Notes under the pieces: model-generated
Database searches by the model: none
The model's input: only the letters and a program-made list of their open reading frames with translations
Told to the model about the DNA's origin: nothing
Program-made: the position numbers and the translations under genes
Assembly (NCBI GenBank): GCA_964420045.1
Contig: CAYQPQ010000005.1
Coordinates: 1-53,875 of the forward strand
Source: GCA-016699975 sp964420045
GTDB taxonomy: Bacteria; Patescibacteriota; Minisyncoccia; Moranbacterales; UBA1568
DNA length: 53,875 nucleotides
Direction of reading: 5' to 3'
In this document: one piece after another, positions 1-8,809 of the stretch
Position numbering within the stretch: the first letter of the stretch is position 1
Layout: the number at the start of each line of letters is the position of its first letter

Positions 1-45
1 ACACAACTCAACTCTATGCCCGACACCCCGCGCCGTCAATCCGTA

Positions 46-87
46 CAAAAAAACAGGACCGAGATTCCAAGCGTGGAACCTCGGTCC
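46..87 (-). terminator. Intrinsic terminator after the DUF218-like pair
   Basis: On the minus strand an 8-bp stem (56-63 with 80-87) continues, after one mismatch, into a 5-bp stem (65-69 with 74-78) around the 4-base loop 70-73. It is followed by seven T (47-53). It lies just past the stop of the 97-564 gene, so it should end that transcript. Confidence 0.8.
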
Positions 88-96
88 AGAACAACA

Positions 97-564
97 TCAA
101 CGCCGCCGGTGCATGTCTGGCCGAACGGGGCACCAAGACCACGAGGGATCCCCCGTCACCCGAGGCCACGACGTAGCAATGGCAGAAAATTTCCATTGCG
201 CCGGTTTAATCTTCTCAGCCCTTATCACAGCCCAGGGAATATCAGAATTTCTAAGCAGACGAAACCGAGTCCGGTAAGCATGCGCCTTCCCCAAACAGAG
301 AACGACGATACACTGCGGCTCCGCTCCAAATTTCCTCAAAAGGGACAGTTGATGGAAAGCGCCATCCATATCATCCGCTTCAAACGGATAGAAACGCAAT
401 GACTGCTGGCCGTTGCCACTGACTAGCGCGTCAAACATTTTGTCCGCATGCTTTCTGACAAACCTGGTCAGGGCAATCGATATGCACCGAGAAACCGGAC
501 GTCGTTTCCACTGCCAGAGGATAACCAGCACCCGCATCATTTGATGACCGCATTTTGCTTGCAT
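97..564 (-). CDS. Small protein, possibly DUF218-like
   Basis: A 155-residue protein of unknown function. Its ATG is preceded by AAGGAG with 10-base spacing and sits 6 bases after the stop of the upstream gene, so the two are one operon ended by the hairpin at 46-87. A run resembling the DUF218 (YdcF/SanA/ElyC) fold can be seen: a hydrophobic strand then VSGNG near residue 50, an acidic helix, and a strand followed by a HAYRTR motif near residue 95. DUF218 proteins often have a His and Arg in this last position. No signal peptide or membrane segment is visible, unlike SanA and ElyC. The family link is an inference from motif order and is weak; the reading frame is supported by its signals. 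Confidence 0.5.
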   Translation of the reverse strand: MQAKCGHQMMRVLVILWQWKRRPVSRCISIALTRFVRKHADKMFDALVSGNGQQSLRFYPFEADDMDGAFHQLSLLRKFGAEPQCIVVLCLGKAHAYRTRFRLLRNSDIPWAVIRAEKIKPAQWKFSAIATSWPRVTGDPSWSWCPVRPDMHRRR

Positions 565-570
565 GACCGG

Positions 571-1194
571 TCAGCTCCTTGCAAATGAAGACGAAGAATT
601 ACGAATACGAGAAGACAGCTGCGACCAGCGATGTCCGGGGTATTCATACAGCAGTGGAAACAGCCGAATGATTCCAGAAAGCCGGGACTGCCAACTTCCA
701 TAGTTGCAACACCGGATCATACTGAGACACTTCCCTTGCGATATAAGCTCCAGGAGACGCTGCGCGGAGATCGCTTGATGCGTCTGCGAGACAATGCAAA
801 CGGTCGTGCGATTATCCATGTTAGTATTCTGCAAATGTTTCCAGAAAACACCAACGCTCGTCTCGATATTTGGAGACATCCGATCAACATAGATACAGCG
901 CTCAGAAATCCCATGCTGAACGAACCATTGCTGCATGATATTACAAACCAAATCGGATTCCCCCATTTTATTCTGACAAGCGGTATTTCCGGAAACGGAA
1001 ACTGAGAAGCCAAACCTGACACTTCCGGACTCGTCTCTGCGATTGCATAGCTCAAATAGGGTAAGCACTTCCGCGAGTCGTTTCAGCAATTCTCCACCAG
1101 GCATACCATCAACCATCCCCGCCGTATCAGATATACCAAATCCGGATACCAATACCCAAATCTGATTTCGCTTGCTATTTTCATTGAGAAACAC
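571..1194 (-). CDS. DUF218-like (YdcF-type) hypothetical protein
   Basis: A 207-residue protein. The GTG at 1194 is chosen because AGGAGG (1201-1206) sits six bases upstream; the longer frame to 1221 would begin upstream of this site. The order of elements follows DUF218: a strand ending in VSGFG near residue 18, a helix with GGELLKRL, a Cys/Ile-rich strand then an Asp and SPNIETS near residue 110 (family: S-x-N-T-x-E-N), and a strand VCIVSQTHQ with an Arg a few residues later (family: VTS..H..RA). DUF218 proteins in other bacteria act in envelope or vitamin metabolism, but the substrate here cannot be told. It is probably cotranscribed with 97-564 from the promoter at 1309-1337. Confidence 0.6.
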   Translation of the reverse strand: MFLNENSKRNQIWVLVSGFGISDTAGMVDGMPGGELLKRLAEVLTLFELCNRRDESGSVRFGFSVSVSGNTACQNKMGESDLVCNIMQQWFVQHGISERCIYVDRMSPNIETSVGVFWKHLQNTNMDNRTTVCIVSQTHQAISAQRLLELISQGKCLSMIRCCNYGSWQSRLSGIIRLFPLLYEYPGHRWSQLSSRIRNSSSSFARS

Positions 1195-1308
1195 GGCACA
1201 CCTCCTGATATAAACAGGCACAAGAAGGAAAAAGTGGATTTTAAAAAACTACAGACCGTTTCAAAACCCCTCAAATACCCTGATGGATTCCAAAAAGGCA
1301 CTGCCGAC

Positions 1309-1337
1309 AATATACCGTATTTATAATAATCTGTCAA
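1309..1337 (-). promoter_or_regulatory. Sigma70-type promoter for the DUF218-like operon
   Basis: Minus-strand TTGACA (1332-1337), exactly 17 bases, then TATATT (1309-1314). The predicted start near 1302 gives a leader of about 108 bases before the GTG at 1194. It lies just downstream of the terminator of the neighbouring gene, so the two transcripts are separate. Confidence 0.75.
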
Positions 1338-1348
1338 TAGAAGCAAAC

Positions 1349-1389
1349 AAAAAAAGAAGCTCAGACAACACACTGGTTATCTGAGCTTC
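1349..1389 (-). terminator. Intrinsic terminator after the 193-residue gene
   Basis: Perfect 10-bp inverted repeat on the minus strand (1380-1389 with 1356-1365), 14-base loop, followed by seven T (1349-1355). It lies 66 bases past the stop of the 1456-2037 gene. Confidence 0.8.
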
Positions 1390-1455
1390 CAATGAAAGTT
1401 TCGTCTCGACGGATTTCTTGTTTCTTCCGCCTCTTTCGAATTGACAATCCGTGAG

Positions 1456-2037
1456 TCATTCCCCTTCTGCGCACACCCCCACAGGAAGAGAATTCCCAAC
1501 AAATGGCATCGATTCCCTCCGAAGAATTTGCGTCTTGAGATCGTATTCAGGCATCAGTGAGTGGTAAATAGACGCAAGACATTGGCCTATTCTGAGATCG
1601 ACAGTATCGATACCGCATCTTCGCTGTAGCGTACATCCCGAACAACATTGTTTCTTTGAGACAGGGCGCGGGAGACAAATTGCCCATGCGGAAACGAGAT
1701 CTATATCCCGAAGGGCGGATGCCATCGCAGATAATCTCTCCCGAGGCTCATTCTTTGGGAAAATAAAGAGGAGAATCCCATTCGGACTTTGCCCTCTGAT
1801 GATTTGATAGAATACGGATCCCGGAATAGACCGAGGGAATGTCGTCACGCGAAAAACAAACGACAGACAAGACGGATCTACCCCATACACCTCGAGCCTT
1901 GACATGTGAAGATACCGCGACACACGCTCTGTGCCGTCACCACCATCCAAAACAACAGTAGGTCCATCAGATTCATCGAATGAGTAGATTGAAACGGAGA
2001 TCTGCTCATTAGCAGACAACTTGCCATCAGTACACAT
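1456..2037 (-). CDS. Hypothetical protein, possible divergent SAM methyltransferase
   Basis: A 193-residue protein that I do not recognise. The frame is supported by GAGAGG eight bases before the ATG, a consensus promoter at 2189-2217 and a terminator at 1349-1389. Near residue 28 VVLDGGDGTERVSRYL followed by YGVDPS resembles motif I and the acidic end of motif II of class I methyltransferases, though the usual G-x-G-x-G is altered. Later a strand ILLFIFPK is followed by a basic helix. A Cys cluster (CC-x2-C-x5-C) lies near residues 130-139 and could bind metal. No membrane segment is present. The methyltransferase reading is an inference; a novel family is equally possible. Confidence 0.55.
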   Translation of the reverse strand: MCTDGKLSANEQISVSIYSFDESDGPTVVLDGGDGTERVSRYLHMSRLEVYGVDPSCLSFVFRVTTFPRSIPGSVFYQIIRGQSPNGILLFIFPKNEPRERLSAMASALRDIDLVSAWAICLPRPVSKKQCCSGCTLQRRCGIDTVDLRIGQCLASIYHSLMPEYDLKTQILRRESMPFVGNSLPVGVCAEGE

Positions 2038-2188
2038 AGCACCATCCTCTCAATACGTGAAGAGTGGCCAAGCGGATACCTGCCTGGATTTGAGATCATT
2101 TTGTTAAAAAACTGTTACACGCACTCCCTTCATACCTACGAGCAGCCACGGCTTATTTCTTGATATCATGCGCGTAAACAACCCCTTC

Positions 2189-2217
2189 ACTGTACACTGG
2201 TGCATAAAATTTGTCAA
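2189..2217 (-). promoter_or_regulatory. Sigma70-type promoter for the 193-residue gene
   Basis: Minus-strand TTGACA (2212-2217), 17 bases, TACAGT (2189-2194). The predicted start near 2182 gives a leader of about 145 bases. The rest of the 2038-2328 intergenic region shows only a weak plus-strand candidate for the next gene (TATACT at 2291-2296, without a clear -35). Confidence 0.7.
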
Positions 2218-2328
2218 TACATTTCAACGTTCATAAAAATAAAAATTCGAACCGAAAAACGCAGTACTAAAATATCCGACAAGAGTACGCTATACTAAAG
2301 GCACACCCCTCTTAGCCACACCCACTCC

Positions 2329-5300
2329 ATGAAAACCTGCCTTCCGGAAAGTGAATACGTTCTCTCGAATGATTCCTTCGAATCACATATCAATGCACTC
2401 GGAAACGGCTACCTCAAAGCGCGCGGGTGCTTCCTCACAAGCCACCGCCCATCTTCCGATGACGGGCTTTTTTTCTTCGTGAGAGATGTCGACTCAGGAA
2501 CGTATTGGTCGGCAACGCCGGCGCCGGTCTTTGCCCATCCCGATCGATTCCGAATGGAGGTTGGAACCCGCTCCGCGCATATCGAGCGACAAGACGGCAC
2601 GATGAAGACGCTCTCCGATATTCTCGTGCCGCGAGTCGGCGACTTCGAAATACGCCGGCTCACAATCACCAACCATGATGCGTGCGCTCATCAACTCGAA
2701 GTGACCAGCTCAGTTGATATCATTCTCCTCTTTGATCGGCTCCGCGATTCCTATCATCAAACTTTCAGCAACATGTTCATCGGTGCGGAATTTTCGGAAG
2801 AGCGACTCGCCCTTCTCTATCACCGACGATTCTTCGACGACCCGACACACTACCCCTTTTTCATGCACCGGATATTTCTCGATACGCCCGAGAACTTCCT
2901 CGGCTTCGAGACCGACCGAGAAGCGTTCATCGGGCGCGGACAGCCTTTCGGTCGTCCGCTCGCACTGAATCGCCCGCTCAAAAACACCAAAGGCTACATC
3001 CTCGATCCGCTCGCCAACCTCCGAACCGCGATCGTGCTCAACCCGGGCGAAAGCGCCTCGATATTCTTCTCCAATTCCGCACATTTCCCGCCCGAACACC
3101 CAGAGAGTTTTTCGGAACGATTCCCGGACATTGGCACTATTCGCTCGTTTTTCCTCTCGGAATTCGAAGAAGATCGCCATTCCCGAAAGGAAATCCCCTG
3201 CAAACAAGACGAGGTCGCGCCGCCAATGCCACTTCTCAAGAAACCGCCTGCACCGGATCGTTTCGATATCGACTCACTCCTCTTCTGGAATGGATTCGGC
3301 GGCTTCGACCCGGAAACGCACGACTATCGCATGCGCATCTGCCCGGAAAATCTCCCGCCGCAGCCCTGGGCCAATTTCCTTGCCAATCCGGACTTCGGCA
3401 TGATGACTACCGAAAATTCTCTTGGAACAACCTGGTTCAAAAACAGCAAACACGGACGCCTCACTCCTTGGAGCAATAATCCCGTCAGCGATCCGCCCGC
3501 CGAAATTCTCTTCGCCAGAAACAAAAAGACCGGCGACACCTGGTCGCTCACGCCTTCCCCGCTCCCCGCTTCCGCCGAATACCAAGTGACACATGGAAGG
3601 GGTTTCACGCGATACGAAAGCGGGCGCGACACGCTCCGGCACATTCTCACCGCTTCAGTTCACCCCGAGCGCGCCATCAAATACCTTGCCGTCGAACTCG
3701 AAAACCATGGCAACGAACCCCTCGATATCAACCTCGTGTTCTTCCTGGACACATCACTCGAAGCCTCCGCGGAAAGTGCCGAAACTCTCGCGCAGCCGTC
3801 TCCACCCAGAGTCATCCCCGAGCAGAACGCGATCCTTTTCGATCCCGAGACATTTTCTCCGGTTCCACATCAAGAATCCGTCCGTTTCTTCGCGACCATA
3901 ACCGGAAGTGATCCTCTTCGACTGGTCACGCAAAGCAAGGAGCAGCTCTTCGGCATTGCCGGATCACTCTCCATCCCGAAAGACATCCCCGAATCGGAAG
4001 GTATTCTCCCTCCGCAATCGAACAGAGACGCCTGCATCACCACAGAGATGCGCTTCTCGATCGCGCCGCACAAAAAACATCACGCCGTTTTCGCTCTCTG
4101 CGTTGGAACAACCGAGGAAGAAACACGGGCATTACTCCCCTTGGCACGCGAAGCATTGAAAAAACACTCGCCGTTTCTGCTCGATACGCCTCACCGACTT
4201 TGGAAACCAGGAAACAACCTGCCGACACTGGCAAGTCCGGACAGCGCTCTCAATATTCTCTTTAACAGCTGGCTCCCCTACCAAACCGTGACCTCGCGCT
4301 TCTGGGCAAAGATGGGGTTCTACCAGCCGGGAGGCGCCTTCGGCTTTCGCGATCAACTCCAAGATGCCATCGCTCTCTGGTATGTCGATCCAGAGAATAC
4401 CCGGCAACATATCCTTGCCGCCGCCGCTCAACAATTCGAAGACGGCAATGTCCGTGCCTGGTGGTCGCCGGACTCCGGATACGGTGTCAAAAACGCCACG
4501 TCCGATCATCCGCTCTGGCTCGCCTGGAGCACTGCAGAATATATTCGTCTTTCCGGACACGGCGATATTCTCGATACGAACATATCCTTTCTCTCCAACG
4601 ATCGAAATGAGAGAACGCAGTTTGACGTACAATGCCACGAAATCTCACCCCGTTCCGCCTCGCTCCTCGAACACTGCCTCGCATCCATCGAATACGCCTC
4701 TGCCTTTGGCGCGCACGGACTCCCGCTCATGCGAAGCGGCGACTGGAACGACGGCTTCAACCGCATTGGCAATCACGGAAAGGGCGAGAGTATCTGGCTT
4801 GGCTTCTTCCTCTTCTCCATCCTCGAGTCATTTGTCGATCTGCTTGCCGCCCGAGGAGACACGGCTCAATCGGAAGTATATCGAAAGCGAGCGACGACAC
4901 TCAAACGCAATCTCAACACGCACGGCTGGGACGGACACTGGTTTCTCCGCGCATTCTATGATGATGGCACGCCACTCGGGTCGGAGAGGAGTCACGAATG
5001 CCGCATAGACGCCATCGCACAGAGTTGGTCAGTACTCTCGGCAGCCGGTGAACATGAGAAATCAAAAGAAGCGATGGAAAACCTGTGGCACTTTCTCTAT
5101 GATTCGGAGTCAAAAATCCTCAAACTCCTCGATCCGCCCTTCAACGATCTCTCCCGAAAAAACCCCGGCTACATAAAAGACTATCCGCCGGGCATTCGAG
5201 AGAACGGGTCGCAATACAATCATGCCGTATTTTGGGCGGCGGAAGCATTTGCTCTCGTTGGCGATGCCGACCGCCTCTATACCCTTCTCGAATGCGCCAA

Positions 5301-5709
5301 TCCAATCCGGCGTTCCGATTCGGAAAGCGCCGCGCGCCTCTATGAAGTAGAACCTTATGTCGTCGCGGCGGATATTTACTCCGCCGAGCACCGCGGCAAG
5401 GGCGGTTGGACATGGTATACTGCCTCAGCAGGACTTATGTATCGCACCATTATCGAGACGCTCTTCGGCATCCGCTTCGCCGGCACCACCGTATCCCTTC
5501 GCCCCTGCTTGCCAAAAACATGGACCCATGGCTCTATCACCCTCCCGAGAACGCACGGGCGCTACACCTTTACATTTACCGCTCGGGACAATCATGCCAA
5601 TATCCTACGAAGCATCACGCTCAACGGAAAGCCACTCGACCACACCCGCTCGCAGCACATCCTTCCGACCGACGGAAAACCTCACCGATTCGACCTTGTC
5701 CTGGAATAA
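2329..5709 (+). CDS. GH94 glycoside phosphorylase, 1,2-beta-oligoglucan phosphorylase-like
   Basis: A 1126-residue cytosolic protein (no signal peptide) of the GH94 inverting phosphorylase family. An N-terminal beta-rich region is followed by the (alpha/alpha)6 barrel. The barrel signature QPGGAFGFRDQLQDA is present, as is GDWNDG, whose second Asp (D808) is the expected general acid. WYTASAG at 1029 corresponds to the phosphate-side loop. The length matches 1,2-beta-oligoglucan phosphorylases (about 1100 residues) rather than cellobiose phosphorylases (about 800). The NdvB-type glucan synthase domain is absent. It should release alpha-glucose 1-phosphate from a beta-glucan, feeding RmlA or GalU, both in this window. 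Substrate is inferred. It starts a plus-strand run of sugar genes with the next ATG six bases after its stop. Confidence 0.85.
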   Translation: MKTCLPESEYVLSNDSFESHINALGNGYLKARGCFLTSHRPSSDDGLFFFVRDVDSGTYWSATPAPVFAHPDRFRMEVGTRSAHIERQDGTMKTLSDILVPRVGDFEIRRLTITNHDACAHQLEVTSSVDIILLFDRLRDSYHQTFSNMFIGAEFSEERLALLYHRRFFDDPTHYPFFMHRIFLDTPENFLGFETDREAFIGRGQPFGRPLALNRPLKNTKGYILDPLANLRTAIVLNPGESASIFFSNSAHFPPEHPESFSERFPDIGTIRSFFLSEFEEDRHSRKEIPCKQDEVAPPMPLLKKPPAPDRFDIDSLLFWNGFGGFDPETHDYRMRICPENLPPQPWANFLANPDFGMMTTENSLGTTWFKNSKHGRLTPWSNNPVSDPPAEILFARNKKTGDTWSLTPSPLPASAEYQVTHGRGFTRYESGRDTLRHILTASVHPERAIKYLAVELENHGNEPLDINLVFFLDTSLEASAESAETLAQPSPPRVIPEQNAILFDPETFSPVPHQESVRFFATITGSDPLRLVTQSKEQLFGIAGSLSIPKDIPESEGILPPQSNRDACITTEMRFSIAPHKKHHAVFALCVGTTEEETRALLPLAREALKKHSPFLLDTPHRLWKPGNNLPTLASPDSALNILFNSWLPYQTVTSRFWAKMGFYQPGGAFGFRDQLQDAIALWYVDPENTRQHILAAAAQQFEDGNVRAWWSPDSGYGVKNATSDHPLWLAWSTAEYIRLSGHGDILDTNISFLSNDRNERTQFDVQCHEISPRSASLLEHCLASIEYASAFGAHGLPLMRSGDWNDGFNRIGNHGKGESIWLGFFLFSILESFVDLLAARGDTAQSEVYRKRATTLKRNLNTHGWDGHWFLRAFYDDGTPLGSERSHECRIDAIAQSWSVLSAAGEHEKSKEAMENLWHFLYDSESKILKLLDPPFNDLSRKNPGYIKDYPPGIRENGSQYNHAVFWAAEAFALVGDADRLYTLLECANPIRRSDSESAARLYEVEPYVVAADIYSAEHRGKGGWTWYTASAGLMYRTIIETLFGIRFAGTTVSLRPCLPKTWTHGSITLPRTHGRYTFTFTARDNHANILRSITLNGKPLDHTRSQHILPTDGKPHRFDLVLE

Positions 5710-5715
5710 TGCACT

Positions 5716-6438
5716 ATGTCCGATTCACCAATACAGGGAAAACCCCATACAAAGAACACGGTCGATTCCCTCTGGATTGTCATACCGGCATACAATGAAG
5801 CCGCTGTCATCGCCTCCGTCATCGACGAGATACGCCGCGCGGGGTATCAAAACATACTCGTTGTGGATGATGGCAGCACTGATACCACCTTCCTTATTGC
5901 AAAGAATTCCGGAGTCGTCGCCGTTCGGCATGAAATAAACCGGGGCAAAGGCGCTGCTACCAAAACCGGCATCGAAGCGACAAAATCGTTCGGAGCCGAC
6001 ATTATCATCACTATGGATGGCGATGGTCAGCACGATCCCGAAGATATCAGAAAGCTCGTCAATCCCATTCGGAACGGAAAAGCCGAAGTCGTTCTCGGAT
6101 CGCGCTTGATTCACCCCGAGGGAATGCCTTGGTACAAGATAGTACACAACCGCATCGGCAACCTGATCACCTGGTGGCTGTTCGGATTGCATGTGACGGA
6201 CAGCCAGTCCGGATTTCGAGCCTACTCCCGACATGCCGCCGAACTCATCAATACCCGATACGACCGCTACGAATACGAGAGCGAAGTCATCCGGGAAATA
6301 TACGTGTACAGACTGCGCCATGTCGAAGTTCCGGTCGCCGTCCGCTACACCGAATACTCCATGAACAAGTCCGCTAAACAGAATCTCGCAAATGGAATAA
6401 AAACCGTGTATAAGATGTTCCTTAAGCTGCTTACCTGA
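5716..6438 (+). CDS. Polyprenyl-phosphate sugar transferase (GT2, DPM1-like)
   Basis: A 240-residue GT-A glycosyltransferase of family 2. IPAYNE (23-28), DDGS (51-54), the metal-binding DGDGQHDP (101-108) and TDSQSGFRAY (161-170) are all present and typical of dolichyl/polyprenyl-phosphate mannose or glucose synthases. The C-terminal membrane domain of GtrB is lacking. The neighbouring DUF2304 membrane protein probably supplies membrane contact; the pair is common in bacterial polysaccharide loci. Its product would be an undecaprenyl-phosphate-linked sugar used by GT-C enzymes outside the membrane, such as the candidates at 8810 and 18469. Confidence 0.88.
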   Translation: MSDSPIQGKPHTKNTVDSLWIVIPAYNEAAVIASVIDEIRRAGYQNILVVDDGSTDTTFLIAKNSGVVAVRHEINRGKGAATKTGIEATKSFGADIIITMDGDGQHDPEDIRKLVNPIRNGKAEVVLGSRLIHPEGMPWYKIVHNRIGNLITWWLFGLHVTDSQSGFRAYSRHAAELINTRYDRYEYESEVIREIYVYRLRHVEVPVAVRYTEYSMNKSAKQNLANGIKTVYKMFLKLLT

Positions 6439-6445
6439 AGCACCT

Positions 6446-6793
6446 ATGACTATCCATCTCTACCAAATCATCGTTACCGTCATCTCCGCAGTTATGATCT
6501 ACCAAGGAGTCGTTCGCTATGCCAAACAAGAAAGTGGGCAAACGATTTTCAAGGTGTTCGTCCGGATCTGTGTATGGGGCGGCATGGTCGGCATAACGCT
6601 ATTCCCCAATCTCACCAACCTCATCGCCGACTTCATCGGGCTGCAAGGCAATATGAACGCCGTCATCCTCACCGGATTCCTCCTCGTATTCCTCATGATA
6701 TTCAAGCTCCTCTCGGCGATAGAACGCCTCGAACAAAACATTACCGAAGTCACCCGAAAGAAGGCTCTTTCCACCCTGAAACAGAAACAATGA
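6446..6793 (+). CDS. DUF2304 membrane protein
   Basis: A 115-residue protein with three membrane segments (about residues 4-20, 41-60, 70-88) and a charged C-terminal helix starting with IERLEQNI, as in DUF2304. It follows the GT2 gene by seven bases, and its stop overlaps the next ATG (ATGA at 6790). DUF2304 proteins regularly accompany DPM1-like transferases lacking their own membrane anchor, so a scaffold or sugar-phosphate handling role is likely but unproven. Confidence 0.8.
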   Translation: MTIHLYQIIVTVISAVMIYQGVVRYAKQESGQTIFKVFVRICVWGGMVGITLFPNLTNLIADFIGLQGNMNAVILTGFLLVFLMIFKLLSAIERLEQNITEVTRKKALSTLKQKQ

Positions 6794-7953
6794 ACGCGCC
6801 GCAAAAGAAACTGTCAATTCTTCTTTTCTCCCCCTATTATCCGCCACATATCGGCGGATTGGAATCTCATGCCGACGAATTCAACAAACACCTCTCCCGG
6901 CGGGGAGCAAGCATAGTCGTTTTCACTCCGCACCTTCCGAATTCCGCACCGGAAACCGAAGTCGTTCACAATAGCGTCAATGTCATCCGCTTTCCCGCAT
7001 TTGAAATCATTCATAACTATCCCGTGCCGAAATTTTGGTCGGTAAGGTTTTGGCATCTTTTTCTCCCGATTTTCAGAGAACACTACGACATTGTTATATC
7101 GCGGACGCGATTTTTCTTCCTGTCATTTATTGCCCTGATCTACGCGAAATGTACTCAAACTTATTGGGTTCACGTTGAACATGGTTCTGACTTTGTGAAA
7201 CTCTCCAGTCGAGTAAAAACATTCATCGCCAAGCTCTACGACTACACCATTGGCCGATTGATTTTCCGATGCTCCGATTTGAATATCTCAATTTCAAAAG
7301 CCGTGCAGATTTTCGTGCAAAAATTCGATAAACGTCATTCACCTGTTATCTATCGCGGTATTGATTTCGACCAACTGGACACTATCCAACCAAACGAGGC
7401 TTTTCGTCAAAAATTTGCCAACAAGATCATCATCGGCACCGTTGCCAGGCTCTACAAATGGAAAGGCATCGAATATTCCATTGAAGCGATAAAATCGTTG
7501 CCAGAGGATATAAAATCGGAAATTGTTTTTATTATCATCGGGGACGGTGAAGATTTTGACAGACTCCGGAAGCTTTGCGACAACAATTCTATATATATGC
7601 TCGGCAATCTCCCGAGAGAGAAAGTTTTGAGTATTGTAAAAACCTTTGATATCTACATTCACTCATCCCTCCCCGGTGGCGGCCTCTCCACTTCACTCCT
7701 CGAAGCTATGTACTGCGGTTGCGCGGTAATCGCCACACCTCACGAAGGCGCAGATGAAGTAGTTCATGATGGGAGAAATGGATTACTCATTAAGAGTAAA
7801 TCACCAACGAGCACACAAGCAGCTATCAAGAACCTCATTAAAGATAAAGCAATGCGTACCTCCCAAGGAGAGAACGCGCATCGAGACATTTTAAAACAGT
7901 TTTCTTGGAAAAGAAGCATACAACAATATACCTCCCTACTCAAAATCATATGA
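6790..7953 (+). CDS. Glycosyltransferase family 4
   Basis: A 387-residue GT-B enzyme. The start at 6790 is chosen for its ATGA overlap with the DUF2304 stop; the open frame runs further upstream only because the two genes overlap. N-terminal FSPYYPPHIGGLESHADE is the acceptor-side glycine motif of family 4. The C-terminal donor domain shows GTVARLYKWKGIE and, around residue 305, LLEAMYCGCAVIAT with the E-x7-E type nucleotide-sugar site. It overlaps the following methyltransferase by 4 bases, so the genes are translationally coupled. Sugar specificity cannot be read from the sequence. Confidence 0.87.
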   Translation: MNAPQKKLSILLFSPYYPPHIGGLESHADEFNKHLSRRGASIVVFTPHLPNSAPETEVVHNSVNVIRFPAFEIIHNYPVPKFWSVRFWHLFLPIFREHYDIVISRTRFFFLSFIALIYAKCTQTYWVHVEHGSDFVKLSSRVKTFIAKLYDYTIGRLIFRCSDLNISISKAVQIFVQKFDKRHSPVIYRGIDFDQLDTIQPNEAFRQKFANKIIIGTVARLYKWKGIEYSIEAIKSLPEDIKSEIVFIIIGDGEDFDRLRKLCDNNSIYMLGNLPREKVLSIVKTFDIYIHSSLPGGGLSTSLLEAMYCGCAVIATPHEGADEVVHDGRNGLLIKSKSPTSTQAAIKNLIKDKAMRTSQGENAHRDILKQFSWKRSIQQYTSLLKII

Positions 7954-8792
7954 GCTATTTAAAATCGGTCATTAAGGTTCCCTTGGTGTTTATTGAAAAT
8001 ATTGTCTTTACACTCTTTCCAAATTCGAGAGAAACTATTGAAAAACTTGTTTTCAATCCGTATTTTTTTGGATCCGATCATGCTGACTATTCAGTGAAAC
8101 AATTTGACGCATTTCTCAAGAAAATACAACCAGAAAAAATCTCCGGGAAAAACCTTCTCGAACTTGGACCCGGAGGGTCAATTGGATTTGGATTACTCGC
8201 TCTCAAGAGTGGCGCGCAGAAATATTTTGCTCTAGAAAACGGAAATCATGCCAGACTAGATAGCGATAGCCTCGAAGAGTACCGAAAAATACTTGACGAT
8301 TCTTCATTGTTCCGAGAATGTTTTGCCCCTAATCGCACCTTTAATCCGGAAAAAATACAATTCATTCAGAGCGATCAATCTTCTCATTATCCAGTCCCTG
8401 AAAATTCAATCGACTTCATTTACTCCTGCGCGGTACTTGAACATGTCCATGATCTCGATCTTTGTTTTTCGGAGATGTCTCGCGTCTTAAAAACCGGCGG
8501 GATCATGAATCATCAAGTGGATCTCCGAGATCATATTTTCTCTCAGAAGAGTTTGTGGTTTCTCAATATTCCGGACAGATTCTTTCGAATATTCTTTTCG
8601 AAAACTGGAGAATATGTAAACAGGAAACGCCTCAGTTACTATCTTCAGCTCTTCGAGAAGAATAGGCTCGAGGTAGTGAGTCTCGAAAAAACCATCGTTT
8701 TTAGAGGAAAACTCAGTAAGCGATTACTGAAGAAGTATACCAAGGGCGACCTACGAGCGCTCTCGTTTAATGTAATCCTACGGAAATCCTAG
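7950..8792 (+). CDS. Class I SAM-dependent methyltransferase
   Basis: A 280-residue protein. The ATG at 7950 overlaps the preceding stop (ATGA). Motif I is ELGPGGSIGFG (71-81) and a motif-IV-like segment IYSCAVLEHVHD spans 157-168, as in methyltransferase type 11/25 proteins of sugar clusters. An N-terminal hydrophobic stretch (residues 8-23) may associate with the membrane. Likely modifies a glycan or lipid-linked intermediate; the target is unknown. The gene begins the AT-rich stretch of the cluster. Confidence 0.75.
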   Translation: MSYLKSVIKVPLVFIENIVFTLFPNSRETIEKLVFNPYFFGSDHADYSVKQFDAFLKKIQPEKISGKNLLELGPGGSIGFGLLALKSGAQKYFALENGNHARLDSDSLEEYRKILDDSSLFRECFAPNRTFNPEKIQFIQSDQSSHYPVPENSIDFIYSCAVLEHVHDLDLCFSEMSRVLKTGGIMNHQVDLRDHIFSQKSLWFLNIPDRFFRIFFSKTGEYVNRKRLSYYLQLFEKNRLEVVSLEKTIVFRGKLSKRLLKKYTKGDLRALSFNVILRKS

Positions 8793-8809
8793 AGAATAAA
8801 TCCCCTCTC

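Noticed and set aside
16..402. Plus-strand open frame of 128 codons
   Set aside because: Antisense to the 97-564 gene, overlaps a terminator and has no ribosome-binding site or family motif.
1878..2099. Minus-strand open frame of 73 codons in the leader of the 193-residue gene
   Set aside because: Overlaps the better supported gene out of frame and has no signal sequences of its own.
2058..2103. Stretch resembling the 5' half of a tRNA (GTGGCCAAGCGG)
   Set aside because: The D-stem does not close, no anticodon or T-arm follows and no GTTC-loop is present.
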